Origin: Bos javanicus
Taxonomy: Eukaryota; Chordata; Mammalia; Artiodactyla; Bovidae
Length of the DNA stretch: 64,000 bases
Assembly (NCBI RefSeq): GCF_032452875.1
Contig: NC_083897.1
Coordinates: 8,538,854-8,602,853 of the forward strand
Direction of reading: 5' to 3'
Made by a program: the position numbers and the translations under genes. The notes below the pieces were generated by a model. It searched no databases, was not told the origin of the DNA, and saw only the letters and a program-made list of their open reading frames with translations. The first letter of the stretch is position 1; each line of letters starts with the position of its first letter. Of the stretch, positions 22,610-32,881 are shown in pieces.

Positions 22610-22939
22610 CGTGTTTTTTAAAAATAATTTTATGTTTTTATTTTTGTCTGTGCTGGTCTCTGTTGTTGCCCACGGGCTACTCTCTAGTTGCGGTGTGCAG
22701 GTTTCTCATGGGGGTTGCTTCTCTTGCTGTGGAGCACAGGCTCTAAGATGCAAGGGCTTCAGGAGTTGAGGCACATGGGCACAGTAGTTGTGGCTCCTGG
22801 GCTCTAGAGCACACGCTCAGAAGTTGTGGCTCACGGGCGTAGTTGCTCCTCAGCATGTGGGATCTTCCCAGATCAGGGATTGAACCTGTCTCCTGCATTG
22901 GTAGGCAGTCTCTTTACCACTGAGCCACCAAGGAATCCC
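22610..22939 (-). mobile_element. CHR-1 type SINE with TSD
   Basis: The longer CHR-1 form in reverse: ctctagttgcggtgtgcagg, 'ctctagagcacacgctca', 'agggattgaacctgtctcct', 'ccactgagccaccaaggaat'. TSD ttataaa lies at 22603-22609 and 22940-22946. Confidence 0.82.
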
Positions 22940-22946
22940 TTATAAA

Positions 22947-23365
22947 TGCATCTGACAAGAAGTTTGCTCATTTTTATTCAACAGTCATCAGTCTCTAAAT
23001 ACTTTCACATTTAAAGTTATTGATATATTGAGCTCTTCGAGAACAGTGTGGCTAATAATTGGTGTAGACTGGGCTCCCTCTTTACTGTAGAGGATAGCAC
23101 TACCCCCTGCCCCCATTTCTACATTCACACATGAGCCTTTGGATCCATGGGAGGGACTGGCTATGACTGACACGGATTGACAGGGCGCATGTGGCTCAAG
23201 TGAATAGAGCAGGACATTGCTGATTTAGGATGTTTACATCTGGACTGCTGCAACAGCCAATGGCTGATCAGTAAGACTGCTGCACTTCTTATGCTGTCCA
23301 GGCATGACAATAGGGAAAGAAAGTGAGAAAATCCATCGGAGGTTTGGTTGGTATGAGTTTATCAT
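22947..23365. other. Unique intron sequence
   Basis: I see nothing supportable here. Confidence 0.4.
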
Positions 23366-23770
23366 TATTATTATAATACCCCCTACACATAACATTAAAT
23401 TTACTGTCTTAATCATGCTTAAACACAGTTCAGTTGTGTTAGATATATTCATATTTTTGTGCAACAGATCTCTAGAGCTTTTTCATCTTGCAATAAGGAC
23501 ACTCTAAACTTTAATTTCCTCTCCTCATTCCCCTTGGTATCCACATTGCTACTTTCTGTTCCTATGATTTTTTTTACTACTTTAGATATTTCATATGAGT
23601 GGACTCACTCAGTATTTGTCTTTTTGTGACTGGCTTATTTCATTTTGCATGTCCTCAAGGTTCATCCATATTGTAGGATGTGACAAGGTTTCCTCCTTTT
23701 TAAAGGCTATATAATATTCCCTTGGATGTATGCACCAGATTTTCAGATCCTGATATGAGTTGTAATGCCA
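23366..23770 (-). mobile_element. Old L1 3'-UTR fragment
   Basis: Reverse L1 3' region with recognisable blocks (ggactcactcagtatttgtc, 'ggcttatttcattttgcatg', 'aaggttcatccatattgtag'). Diverged. Confidence 0.7.
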
Positions 23771-23810
23771 TCCAGTGCATTAGTCGGTGGCCACTATAGA
23801 AGTGGTTGAT

Positions 23811-23931
23811 TCAGGAACTTCCCTGGCAGTCCAGTGGTTAACGCTCCCTGCTTCCACTGCAGGGGACACACGTTTGATCCCTGTTGAAGGAACTATGATC
23901 CCACATATCACATGGTGTGGCCACACACAAA
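23811..23931 (+). mobile_element. CHR-2 type SINE with TSD
   Basis: Plus CHR-2 (gcagtccagtggttaacgct, 'cacgtttgatccctgttg'), ending in 'acacacaaa'. Perfect 11-bp TSD aagtggttgat lies at 23800-23810 and 23932-23942. Confidence 0.88.
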
Positions 23932-24020
23932 AAGTGGTTGATGTAGTTTTTAAACTAACTGTAACCAAATATGATGAAGTAAATGGTTGGCACAAGGGCC
24001 AGCAAATAGTGGTTTCATTT

Positions 24021-24092
24021 TATTGGTTTGGCCAAAAAGTTCGTTCGGGTAAGGTGTGCTGGAAAAACCTGAACGAACTTTTTGGCCAACTA
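24021..24092. mobile_element. Mariner-derived MITE (terminal inverted repeats only)
   Basis: Terminal inverted repeats at 24028-24050 (starting ttggccaaaaagttcgttcg) and 24067-24089 match at 22 of 23 positions. They are separated by only 16 bp. This is the typical minimal form of the ruminant mariner family; no transposase is present. Confidence 0.88.
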
Positions 24093-24179
24093 CACCCTGG
24101 GCCTTGTTAATCTGCCCTTTGAGCCATTCTCTATTCCCTAAACTTCTCTTATCTATTTGGTCACCTCTCTTTTATCCCC

Positions 24180-24445
24180 CAGAGAAGGCAATGGCACCCC
24201 ACTCCAGTACTCTTGCCTGGAAAATCCCATGGATGGAGGAGCCTGGTAGGCTGCAGTCCATGGGGTCGCTGAGGGTCGGACATGACTGAGCGACTTCACT
24301 TTCACTTTTCACTTTCATGCATGGGAGAAGGAAATGGCAACCCACTCCAGTGTTCTTGCCTGGAGAATCCCAGGGACGGGGGCGCCTGGTGGGCTGCCGG
24401 TGGCACAGAGTTGGACACGACTGAAGTGACTTAGCAGCTTAGCAG
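24180..24445 (+). mobile_element. Bov-A2 SINE with TSD
   Basis: Two Bov-A units (near 24182 and 24326). An imperfect TSD, cttttatyccc, flanks it at about 24169-24179 and 24446-24456. Confidence 0.88.
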
Positions 24446-24456
24446 CTTTTATTCCC

Positions 24457-25745
24457 ACCCAGCTGTCCCTGCTGCCCACTGGTCTTGCTGGCTCTGGATA
24501 GAGGTGCTTATATATGTTTCAGAAAACTTGCTTACATCTTCCCTGTGTTGCCGTTTATCTGAAGCACTACTCCTTCCTTTTACTACATGTCCCTAGTCTG
24601 AATTCTCTGCAGCATGGCCACAGACTTTTTCTTGGCTCTGAGTATAAGATAGGTTCTATAGTCATTGAAGCATTGGGAGGGTGTGTTGGGGGTGGAGGTG
24701 GTGAGATTTTCATCTCTGGTGGCAAGAACTTTTAAAATAAACTTTCTTTTTTCCCTCCCCTGGGAAATCCCTTTATTCAAGCAAACTTGTTATAATTCAG
24801 ATTTTTCTTGATTCCCTACGGAGCTTCACAAAATTCAGAAGTCTGTCCCTGCAGGGAATTTCACTTATAATGGCCTTCATTCCAAAGATCTAATTCTGTT
24901 CTCTTTCAGTGTGCACATGGAGAGTGATGGAAGTGCACAAAGAAAGCCAGTAACCCCTGAAGAACTTGAGTTTCAATATCATCTGTATCACTCAGGATGA
25001 TGGAGGCTATTCTGTAGACATGAAAGGGTTGGCAGGGGACTGAAGAAGAGACAATGAGAGATATTAGGCAAGAGTTTAAAAAGGGGAAAGGAAGGTGCCT
25101 TTTTTGTACTAAAGCTACTGTTTCTTTTCTTTGTTCTCCCTGGATTGCTGTAACTTTTCATGCCTCCATGTTATTATATGTAGTTTTTCGAACAACAGAA
25201 AATGCTGAATCCACTTGTACAAAATTGAATTGACATGTAGATTTTGAAGAGGAGGCTTTATGATTCCCTTCTATCCAGTTGTGGTTAGTTTATCTGAAAC
25301 TTGCAAAAAAAATTGAAAGAAAAATAGAAAATAGCTTTTTTTCAGGCACATAGAGAGCTGAAGACTACCAGGGAGGCAAAGTTTTGAGGCTTGGGGCAGG
25401 TGGTATAATGCTGACGGATGAGAGAGAGGTAAGTTTTGCTTTCTTTGTTAAAGAGAATGGCCACAAAGAACACTGATTCTAAGTTCCTAAAGTCCAAGAT
25501 GGGTGCAGGGATTTTGGAAAGGCATCAGATTCTTTCAATTCTTTACATTGAGTTCAAGTTTTTCTGGACAGAAAGAATTACCTCTTAGAACTTGCAAATG
25601 AGTTTTTAGAGCAAGTTTTTATGAGTAATACTGGGCAGCAGAAGGTGTGCTGGAAGATTACAGGTCATTACACATAGGTCTGACTTCAAGAAGAATCCAA
25701 AGATGGGCTCCACAAACTGCAAGGAGGGGACCTGATGTTGCTTTC
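24457..25745. other. Intron stretch, mostly unique
   Basis: About 1.3 kb without recognised repeats. Positions 24665-24705 are G-rich. Open frames have no recognisable product. Confidence 0.45.
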
Positions 25746-26279
25746 AGTTCAGTTCAGTTCAGTCACTCAGTCCTGTCTGACTCTTTGCCACCCCATGAAC
25801 TGCAGCATGCCAGGCCTCCCTGTCTATCACCAACTCCCGGAGTTCACCCAAACTCATGTGCATCGAGTCGGTGATGCCTTCCAGCAATCTCATCCTCTGT
25901 CATCCCCTTCTCTTCCTGCCCCCAATCCCTCCCAGCATCAGGGTCTTTTCCAATGAGTCAACTCTTTGCATGAGGTGGCCAAAGTACTGGAGTTTCAGCT
26001 TCAGCATCAGTCCTTCCAATGAACACCCAGGACTGGTCTCCTTTAGGATGGACTGGTTGGATCTCCTTGCAGTCCAAGGGACTCTCAAGAGTCTTCTCCA
26101 GCACCACAGTTCAAAAGCATCAATGCTTCAGTGCTCAGCTTTCTTCACAGTCCAACTCTCACATCCATACATGACTACTGGAAAAACCATAGCCTTGACT
26201 AGATGGACCTTTGTTGGCAAAGTAATATCTCTGCTTTTTAATATGCTATCTAGGTTGGTCATAACTTTCCTTCCAAGGA
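25746..26279 (-). mobile_element. BovB (RTE) LINE 3' end
   Basis: The minus strand encodes the BovB C-terminal region (VPWTARRSNQSILKETSPGC; LKLQYFGHLMQRVDSLEKTL), and the element ends in the gaactgaact-type tail at 25746. It is similar in extent to the copy at 10582-11079, extending slightly further 5'. Frame damaged, 5'-truncated. Confidence 0.93.
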
Positions 26280-26390
26280 TGCTGCTGTAGGAAAGCATTA
26301 TTAAACAGTTTTTTTCTTAGTTCTTAGATGAGGAAGTGGTGTTTTTGGATACTATGACTCAAATTATGTCAAGGGATTCTAATTTCCTTT

Positions 26391-26700
26391 CTCTCTCTCT
26401 TTTTTTTTTTAAATAAAGTTGCTTCTTTTAAAAAACAAATTCATTCTTGACTGTGCTGGGTCTTTGTTGCTGCATGCCAGCTTTCCCTAGTTGTCCTCCA
26501 GTTGCGGTGCTCAGGCTTCTCACTGTGGTGGCCTCTCCTACTGTGGAGCTTGGGCTCTAGAGCACATGGGCTCAGTAGCTGTGGCTCGTGGGCTTAGTTG
26601 CCCTGCAGCGTGTGGAATCTTTCTGGGCCAGGAACTGAACCTGTGTCCCCTGCATTGGCAGGTGGATTCTCAACCACTGGATGACCAGGGAAGTCCTCTT
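26391..26700 (-). mobile_element. CHR-1 type SINE with TSD
   Basis: Reverse CHR-1 with a T-rich tail (26399-26411), 'tccagttgcggtgctcagg', 'ctctagagcacatgggctca', 'actggatgaccagggaagtc'. TSD atttccttt lies at 26382-26390 and 26701-26709. Confidence 0.82.
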
Positions 26701-26784
26701 ATTTCCTTTTAAACAGAGTTACCAACTTGGTAAGGTTTCTTATGATACCTTTGTGGACAAGTTAGGGGAAATATGGGTGAGGGT

Positions 26785-27015
26785 AGTGGCTTTCAAGCTT
26801 GTTTTGACTATGACCTCAGTAAGAATTATATTTTACACTATTGTTCAGGATGTACAACTGAAATAAGTTTTATGAAACAATACTTACTTACACTTACCAT
26901 AAATGATGCACTCTGAATTTTTTGGTTATATTTCATTTTTCTTAAGAACTAGTCATAGGCCATCATATTGATTTCCTGATCTACTATGAATTATACCCTA
27001 TAGGTGATAGTTCAA
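26785..27015 (+). mobile_element. Old DNA-transposon-like repeat, left arm of an inverted pair
   Basis: It starts 'ggctttcaagcttgttttga' and ends 'gatttcctgatctactatga', resembling an old hAT MITE. Its first part (26798-26890) has an inverted counterpart at 27262-27355. Confidence 0.5.
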
Positions 27016-27261
27016 ACAGATGGGTTCACAATCTAAGAGATAACTAGTGAAGTGGTGCCACAATTTCCTTGGTCTATCTATCCATAAATTTCATCATGGA
27101 TGAAGACACAGAAAGCATTCAGATCTATAGGTGACACAAGGCTAGGAAGGGTAGTGAAGATACTGGATGGTAGCAGAAAACAAAGATGAGGACTGAATCT
27201 AATGAGCTGGAATTGAATACAAACTAACATATGATCCTGTATTATGATGCATGTGTAGTAA

Positions 27262-27355
27262 AAGTAAGTATTATTTCCTGAAATTTTTATTTCAATTTAT
27301 ATCCTGAACAATAGTGTAAAATATAATTATCAGTGAGGGTTACAGTCAAAACAAG
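27262..27355 (-). repeat. Inverted counterpart of 26798-26890
   Basis: The reverse complement shares blocks with 26798-26890, including cttgttttgact, an 'attatattttacactattg' block and 'caggat'. I estimate roughly 80-85 percent identity by eye. Confidence 0.75.
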
Positions 27356-27431
27356 CAAATAATCAAGTCTGTAAGTACAGGGTGAGGAGATGGGGATGAG
27401 AGACATGTGAATTTTTAGTCCTCTATAATCA

Positions 27432-27655
27432 TGTGTTTGCATGCATGCTCAGTCATGCCCAACTCTTTGCAACCCCAAGGACTGTAGCCCACCCACCAGG
27501 CTCCTCTGTCCATGGAATTTTCCAGGCAAGAATAGTGAAGTGGGTTGCCATTTCTTTCTCCAGGGTACTTCCCCAACTCAGGGATCAAACCCACGTCTCC
27601 TAAGTCTTCTGCATTGGCAGGTAGATTCTTTACCATTGTGCCATCTGGGAAGTCC
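27432..27655 (-). mobile_element. Bov-tA SINE with TSD
   Basis: Full reverse Bov-tA. Perfect TSD ctctataatca lies at 27421-27431 and 27656-27666. Confidence 0.92.
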
Positions 27656-27666
27656 CTCTATAATCA

Positions 27667-28230
27667 CAACGTATGTCAAAAGTGACCAAAAATCCAACAC
27701 ATCTTTGACTGTGGTTTCTTAACCTGTGCTTTTTATTTCCCTAACATTTTTCAAAAGTGACTTGGGGGTCTCCATACAAAGTCCTACTGTATGGGAGTGA
27801 GTTTGAATAGAGAAGGTTCTAGGATACTACTTGTTTGAATCTGCTGTTGGCACCAGTTTTATAAATGGGGACTTCTTTTGTTTGAAGTAACTGCTCTTTG
27901 GCAAAACCTTTTGAAAACCCCCAGGCAAAATGAACAGAAACAGAGAGTAGAGAAAAAGTGTTATGACAGTCACCATTTTACCTCGGACTGAGTCAGAACA
28001 CATCTGGATTATTTTATTCATTTCTGGAAGCCTCACTTGCAAAGAGATATAGATAAATGAGAACACATTCAGAGAAGAGTGAGGAGAATGCTGAAGGAAA
28101 CAATACCGTGGCAAGTGAAGTGTTGTTCAATGAACCAGGGATGTGACTTAGGAGGTCTGAGAGAGTTGATCACATGCACCGAGAAGGCTGTCAGGTGGAA
28201 AAAAGTGGTTTGATATAGTAGTTTGGTGAA
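27667..28230. other. Unique intron sequence
   Basis: No supported features. Confidence 0.4.
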
Positions 28231-28231
28231 A

Positions 28232-28450
28232 AGAACGTGAACTTTGGAATCAGGTCGACCAGGTTCAAATTTTAACTCTGCCACTGATCGGTTGTATGAC
28301 CTTCACTACGTTTCTCAACTCCTCTGAACCTTGCTTTTCATGTTGATTAAAAATAGAGGAACATAATACTTCTCGTGAAAAATTGCCATGAGGATTAAAG
28401 AAGATAATATATATGAAAGCACTAAGCATAGTACTTGGTTCAAAAATATA
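28232..28450 (+). mobile_element. MIR relic
   Basis: Plus MIR layout: gaactttggaatcaggtcga, 'aactctgccactgatcgg', 'tgccatgaggattaaagaag', 'gcactaagcatagtacttgg'. Confidence 0.75.
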
Positions 28451-29528
28451 TTTATTTCCTAGAAGACAGATTAAATTCATACCACAAGGCCTAAAGAGTT
28501 GCAGTAAAGGCTAGATGGTGAAAATTAAAGGAAGATTAAAAAGTTAATGTTAAAGGGATCCCAGAAGAGGTTTCCATCAGTCAGAGACATTCGATGGAGA
28601 AAGAGTTTCCTATCCCAAGAGGCATTTGAGGAGAGGCTGGCTTAATATTCTATTAATAATCTCACAATAATCTCACTATTACTGAATTGTGAGAATATTC
28701 TGGAGGGAATGACTGGGGAGAGGAGGAGAATTCCCAGTAGATTAGCTCAATAGATTGAATGCGTGGGATCAAGGTTGTTTCCTCCAAAGAACCAGATACT
28801 GTTCTTCTTTCATAACCAAGGACCATGAACCTCCTTCCACTTGTTAGGCCCATTAGACAAGTGCATGCTTTGGGGAACCACTCTGTAGTATGAAGATGAT
28901 CCAACAAGCATACAGAGAGGACTGGTTACGTCCTGGATACTCAAACACCTCAAAGTGTGCACATCATGGACAGTGGGTAAACAGGATTATCTGCCTACAA
29001 GAGGCCTAGATTGCCTGTGTATCTTCTCTTGGGTTGGTTTGGGGGAGAGCATTAGGCTGGATCCAAGGAGCAAATCAACTCTCAAATTTGTTATCGCACC
29101 AAGAGACTTGGTCTAACTCCCAATTCCGTTCTAGTCGGGCACGAGATGGAAGTGAGTTATCAGAGCTAGATGATTCAGCAGCAGCAATGGAAATAAAGAG
29201 CCTGATCTCTTCATAATCAACTCATCTCCTGAAGTGAAAGGCCTGGTTGTTTACAGCAGTGCTTACAATGGGCAGTTATGCTTCAGAGTTTATACTGAGA
29301 GTTCAGTTTCGCATTTCAGTAAATCAGAAAAAGGATATTGATTTTGAACAAATGGCTGATTTTATTGTCAAAGCAAATTTCATTTCTTGAGATGATTAGA
29401 TTTTATTAAACTATTGCCTAAAGTGCCACTAAATAAACAGCATCTTCCTCAACCAAATGACATTTGTCACCCACTAAATACAATGATACCTAGTCATCTC
29501 CAGTTGTCACTGAAAATGTAGAAGTGGG
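28451..29528. other. Unique intron sequence
   Basis: About 1.1 kb without recognised repeats or coding signal. 28650-28676 holds a short near-duplicate (aataatctcac twice). Confidence 0.45.
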
Positions 29529-29529
29529 G

Positions 29530-29770
29530 AAACTTCACATGGGAGTCAGAAGGCTTGTGCTCAGATCTTGGCTGTATCACTTAATGACTCTGTGCTCATA
29601 TACAATACGTCATCCTTCTGACTACTAGTTTTCTTCTCTATAGATGGGGGATAATTACACCTACCTCCTAAGGCTGGTGGAGACAAAATGGAACAGTGTG
29701 AATAAGATGCTTAGCATAGTTCCTGGCACATAGTAAGTTCTCAATAAGTGGTAGCAGGTATTATTAGAAT
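29530..29770 (+). mobile_element. MIR relic
   Basis: Plus MIR layout: 'ggagtcagaaggcttgtgct', 'ctgtatcacttaatgactct', 'cctcctaaggctggtgg', 'gttcctggcacatagtaagt'. Confidence 0.75.
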
Positions 29771-29922
29771 TATTAGAGGGAGGACATTCATTATCTTCTG
29801 AGGACTGATTCTTTCTAGGGGTTCAGGTTTGTCTCAGAGAAGTACAGAATACCAACGCATCACCTCAGATTCCAGAGGTACTCTGCTAGCATGAATGGGA
29901 CTTCCCTTGTTGGGGACCTTTT

Positions 29923-30023
29923 TCTTTTTTGCGGGATCTTAGTTCACCAACCAGGGATTGAAACTGGGCTCCAGGCAGTGAAAGCATGGATCTTAACCAC
30001 TGGACTTCCAGGGTTAAGTCCCA
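29923..30023 (-). mobile_element. CHR-2 type SINE with TSD
   Basis: Reverse CHR-2 (caaccagggattgaaactgg, 'taaccactggacttccaggg'). TSD ggacctttt lies at 29914-29922 and 30024-30032. Confidence 0.78.
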
Positions 30024-30032
30024 GGACCTTTT

Positions 30033-30769
30033 GGTTTTGAAATATAGGAAAAGTAACAAGGAACTTTGCATTTGGGTTATATTTCTGTAGAGAAACATTC
30101 AAGATATTGTAAAGGATCTTCAGCAAACAGCTGATCCATCTTCCTGAATCCAGAGAGGTATGTATTCCAAGTGTTCATAGATGATTGCTATCCAACATTT
30201 GCCTTAAAAGTTTCAAAAGGTGGTAATTCTATAAAGTCTTTCGATAATGTATGATGCTGCCACATAGTCTTAGAATCAGTAAGCTCTTCATGAGGTCTGA
30301 TTCAAATCTTCATGCTGCAGTCAGGCCTCTCTTTTCTCTCCTGCCTGTGCCTGTCAGCAGAATCTGTGTGCTTTCATTTAGACATCTGTCTCCACCCTCA
30401 CCCATCAATATATTTTGATTTACTGAAATATAAAACTGAGAACTGTGTAAGCTCAGCTGGATCACTGTAAGTACCACTATAAACAACTGGGGCTTTCCTC
30501 TTGGAAGGTGTTATGAAGCTCCCTACTCAGCTTTCTTCCCTTAGCTCAACACAGCCCATGTGCTTAAGTAAAGTCACGCTAAACCTAAGCCCCCGATCTG
30601 CCACCACTGTCAAAACAGACAGGGGAGGCTCTGGCCACAAAGGATGAGCCGTGCCACATGCTGGCTTCCTCCTGGTTGACACTCTGACCCAGAGGATTTC
30701 CTTCAGTGTCTTCCAGCTTTCGTCTACCTGTACCGCACCTGGGTTCTTACTTGCACGCACCTGGGAGCT
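30033..30769. other. Unique intron sequence
   Basis: No supported features. Open frames have no recognisable product. Confidence 0.4.
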
Positions 30770-31262
30770 GGTTTGTTTCAATGCCAAATCCTCCTCTTAT
30801 GAGCCCAACATCTCAAAAGAGTGATCTATTTTCACTTTCTTCATTTCCTCACCTCCCACTCTAACACTGCCATCCAACTCCAATTAATTAGCACTCTACC
30901 AAAGGCACTCTTATCAGAGTCACAAATGCTGTCAAACCAAATGGCTTCTTAAAAAAAAAAAAAACTACCTAATTTTAGTGACCTATAAGCAGAATTTGAT
31001 ATTAATCGTTCCCCTCTTTTTGAAAAGCTCACTTCCCTGGGTTTTTTGACCACACACATTCCTTGTTTTCCTCTTACTTGTCATGTCTCTTTATCTCAGT
31101 TTCCTTTTTGTGGGTTCCTATTCCTTAGCCTTTTCTTGAATATTGATATGGCTGGAATTTGGTCTGAAGCCTTCTCTCTCTCTCTCTTTTTTTATCCTTA
31201 CATCCCCTCCCTGGAAGATCTCACTCAATCCTTTATTTGCTCTTACTATGTGATTAAGCTGA
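30770..31262 (-). mobile_element. L2 LINE ORF2 relic, left part
   Basis: Blocks such as 'atttcctcacctcccactct' and 'agtcacaaatgctgtcaaacc' are the reverse of decayed L2 reverse-transcriptase coding sequence. It is interrupted by later insertions and appears to resume near 32140. Confidence 0.55.
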
Positions 31263-31267
31263 TAATC

Positions 31268-31500
31268 CCGCCAGGTGGCGCTAGTGGTAAAGAACCCACC
31301 TGCCAATGCAGGAGACATAAGAGACACGGGTTCGATCCCTGGTCTGGGACGATCCCCTGGAAGAGGAAATGGCAACCCACTCCAGTATTCTTGCCTGGAG
31401 AATCCCATGAACAGAGTAGCCTGGCGGGCTGTGGTCCATGGGGTCGCAAAGAGTCGGACATGACTCAAGTGACTTAGTGTGCACATTCACACACACATAC
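31268..31500 (+). mobile_element. Bov-tA SINE
   Basis: Intact tRNA-like head (caggtggcgctagtggtaaa, 'gggttcgatccctgg'), Bov-A core and tail ending in a CA-rich run that grades into the AT repeat at 31507. Confidence 0.92.
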
Positions 31501-31506
31501 ACATAT

Positions 31507-31557
<51 letters not shown>
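31507..31557. repeat. (AT)n microsatellite, about 25 units
   Basis: A near-perfect alternating AT run, self-complementary, between two inverted SINEs. Confidence 0.97.
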
Positions 31558-31558
<1 letters not shown>

Positions 31559-31575
31559 GTGTGTGTTTGTGTGTA

Positions 31576-31851
31576 TGCTGCTGCTGCTAAGTCGCTTCAG
31601 TCATGTCCGACTTTGTGCAACCCCATAGATGGCAGCCCACCAGGCTCCCCCATCCCTGGGATTCTCCAGGCAAGAACACTGGAGTGGGTTGCCATTTCCT
31701 TTTCCAATGCGTGAAAGTGAAGTCACTCAATCCTGTCTGACTCTTAGCGACCCCATGGACTGCAGCCTACCAGGCTCCTCCCTCCATGGGATTTTCCAGG
31801 CAAGAGTACTGGAGTGGGGTGCCACTCTAGTGGGTGCCATTGCCTTCTCTG
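31576..31851 (-). mobile_element. Bov-A2 SINE
   Basis: Reverse two-unit Bov-A2 from (GCT)n 'aagtcgcttcagtcatg' to the end 'ggtgccattgccttctct'. It carries a small local duplication near the end (31820-31842). Confidence 0.92.
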
Positions 31852-31915
31852 GTGTGTGTGTATGTATGTATGTGTGTGTGTGTGTGTATATATATATATA
31901 AATATTTATATATAA

Positions 31916-31946
<31 letters not shown>

Positions 31947-31950
31947 TAAA
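31852..31950. repeat. Compound (TG)n/(TA)n microsatellite
   Basis: A TG run passes into TA with interspersed 'aatattta' and 'ataaat' units. Confidence 0.95.
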
Positions 31951-32135
31951 ATAAGGCCTTACTGTATAGCAAAGGGAACTCTACTCAAAACCCAGTAATG
32001 ACCTATAGTGGGAAAAGAATTTTAAAGAGTGGACATATGTATATGTATAACTGATTCATTCTGCTGTACACCTGAAATTAGCACAACATTGTAAATCAAC
32101 TATTTTCCAATAAAAGTTTTAAAAAAGAATTTTCA
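31951..32135 (+). mobile_element. L1 3' end
   Basis: Ruminant L1 terminal sequence: 'aaggccttactgtatagca', 'tgtacacctgaaattagcac', 'caacattgtaaatcaact', 'ccaataaaag'. Confidence 0.82.
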
Positions 32136-32139
32136 TGTT

Positions 32140-32330
32140 TAAGACTATCTTAAAAATACATTTTCTTGCTTAATGCTCTCATTGGCTCCCCATTGTCCAC
32201 TGGATAAAACTGAAACGCGATCGTGCTTATATGGTCATTTACCACATTATTCCCACTTACCCTCTAGCTTCATCTCTCACTACTCCTTCAAGCTTATTGC
32301 ATCATAGTATCTCTTTGGTATTGGTATGTA
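32140..32330 (-). mobile_element. L2 LINE relic, right part
   Basis: 'cattggctccccattgtccac' and 'ccctctagcttcatctctcac' match the L2 3' coding/UTR pattern in reverse. Probably the continuation of the piece at 30770-31262. Confidence 0.55.
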
Positions 32331-32735
32331 TGTTAACTGTGCCTGCTGAGCACTTACCATGCTTGTCTAAAGAACTTTACATACAGTTCTTTACAGTTGG
32401 ATACATAGCTTGGCAACAGAGAGCAGATTATACAGTAAATGTAGTGATGTTAAATTTCAGGAAGGGAATGAGACCAAGAAGAGGTAAGGTGTAAGGAGAG
32501 TGGAAAAGGGGATTTGGACCAGCAGTGGAAATTCCAGACGGAAGAACTGGGACCCTGAAAAGCAGGCCCCTAATAAAAATGGAAGGTTATACTGTGGACA
32601 CTTAAGGAGAAATCAGTCTGGCCTCACTGTCTTGCGCCAGCCTAAGAAGAAAGATGCTAGTTACTCTTTAGGGTGTTTGAAGGACACCACAGGAAGTGAT
32701 GGACAGCAGTGGAGATAGCAGCTAAATAATTTGGA
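32331..32735. other. Unique intron sequence
   Basis: No supported features. Confidence 0.4.
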
Positions 32736-32752
32736 CATGAAGCCTGATTTCT

Positions 32753-32864
32753 TTTTTTGACCACCATGCAGCATATAGGATCTTAGTTTCCTGAGCAGGG
32801 ATCAAACCTGTGTTCCCTGCATTGGAAACATGAAGCCATAACCACTGGACTACCAGGGAAGTCC
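32753..32864 (-). mobile_element. CHR-2 type SINE with long TSD
   Basis: Reverse CHR-2 (agcagggatcaaacctgtgt, 'ccactggactaccagggaag'). Perfect 17-bp TSD catgaagcctgatttct lies at 32736-32752 and 32865-32881. Confidence 0.92.
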
Positions 32865-32881
32865 CATGAAGCCTGATTTCT

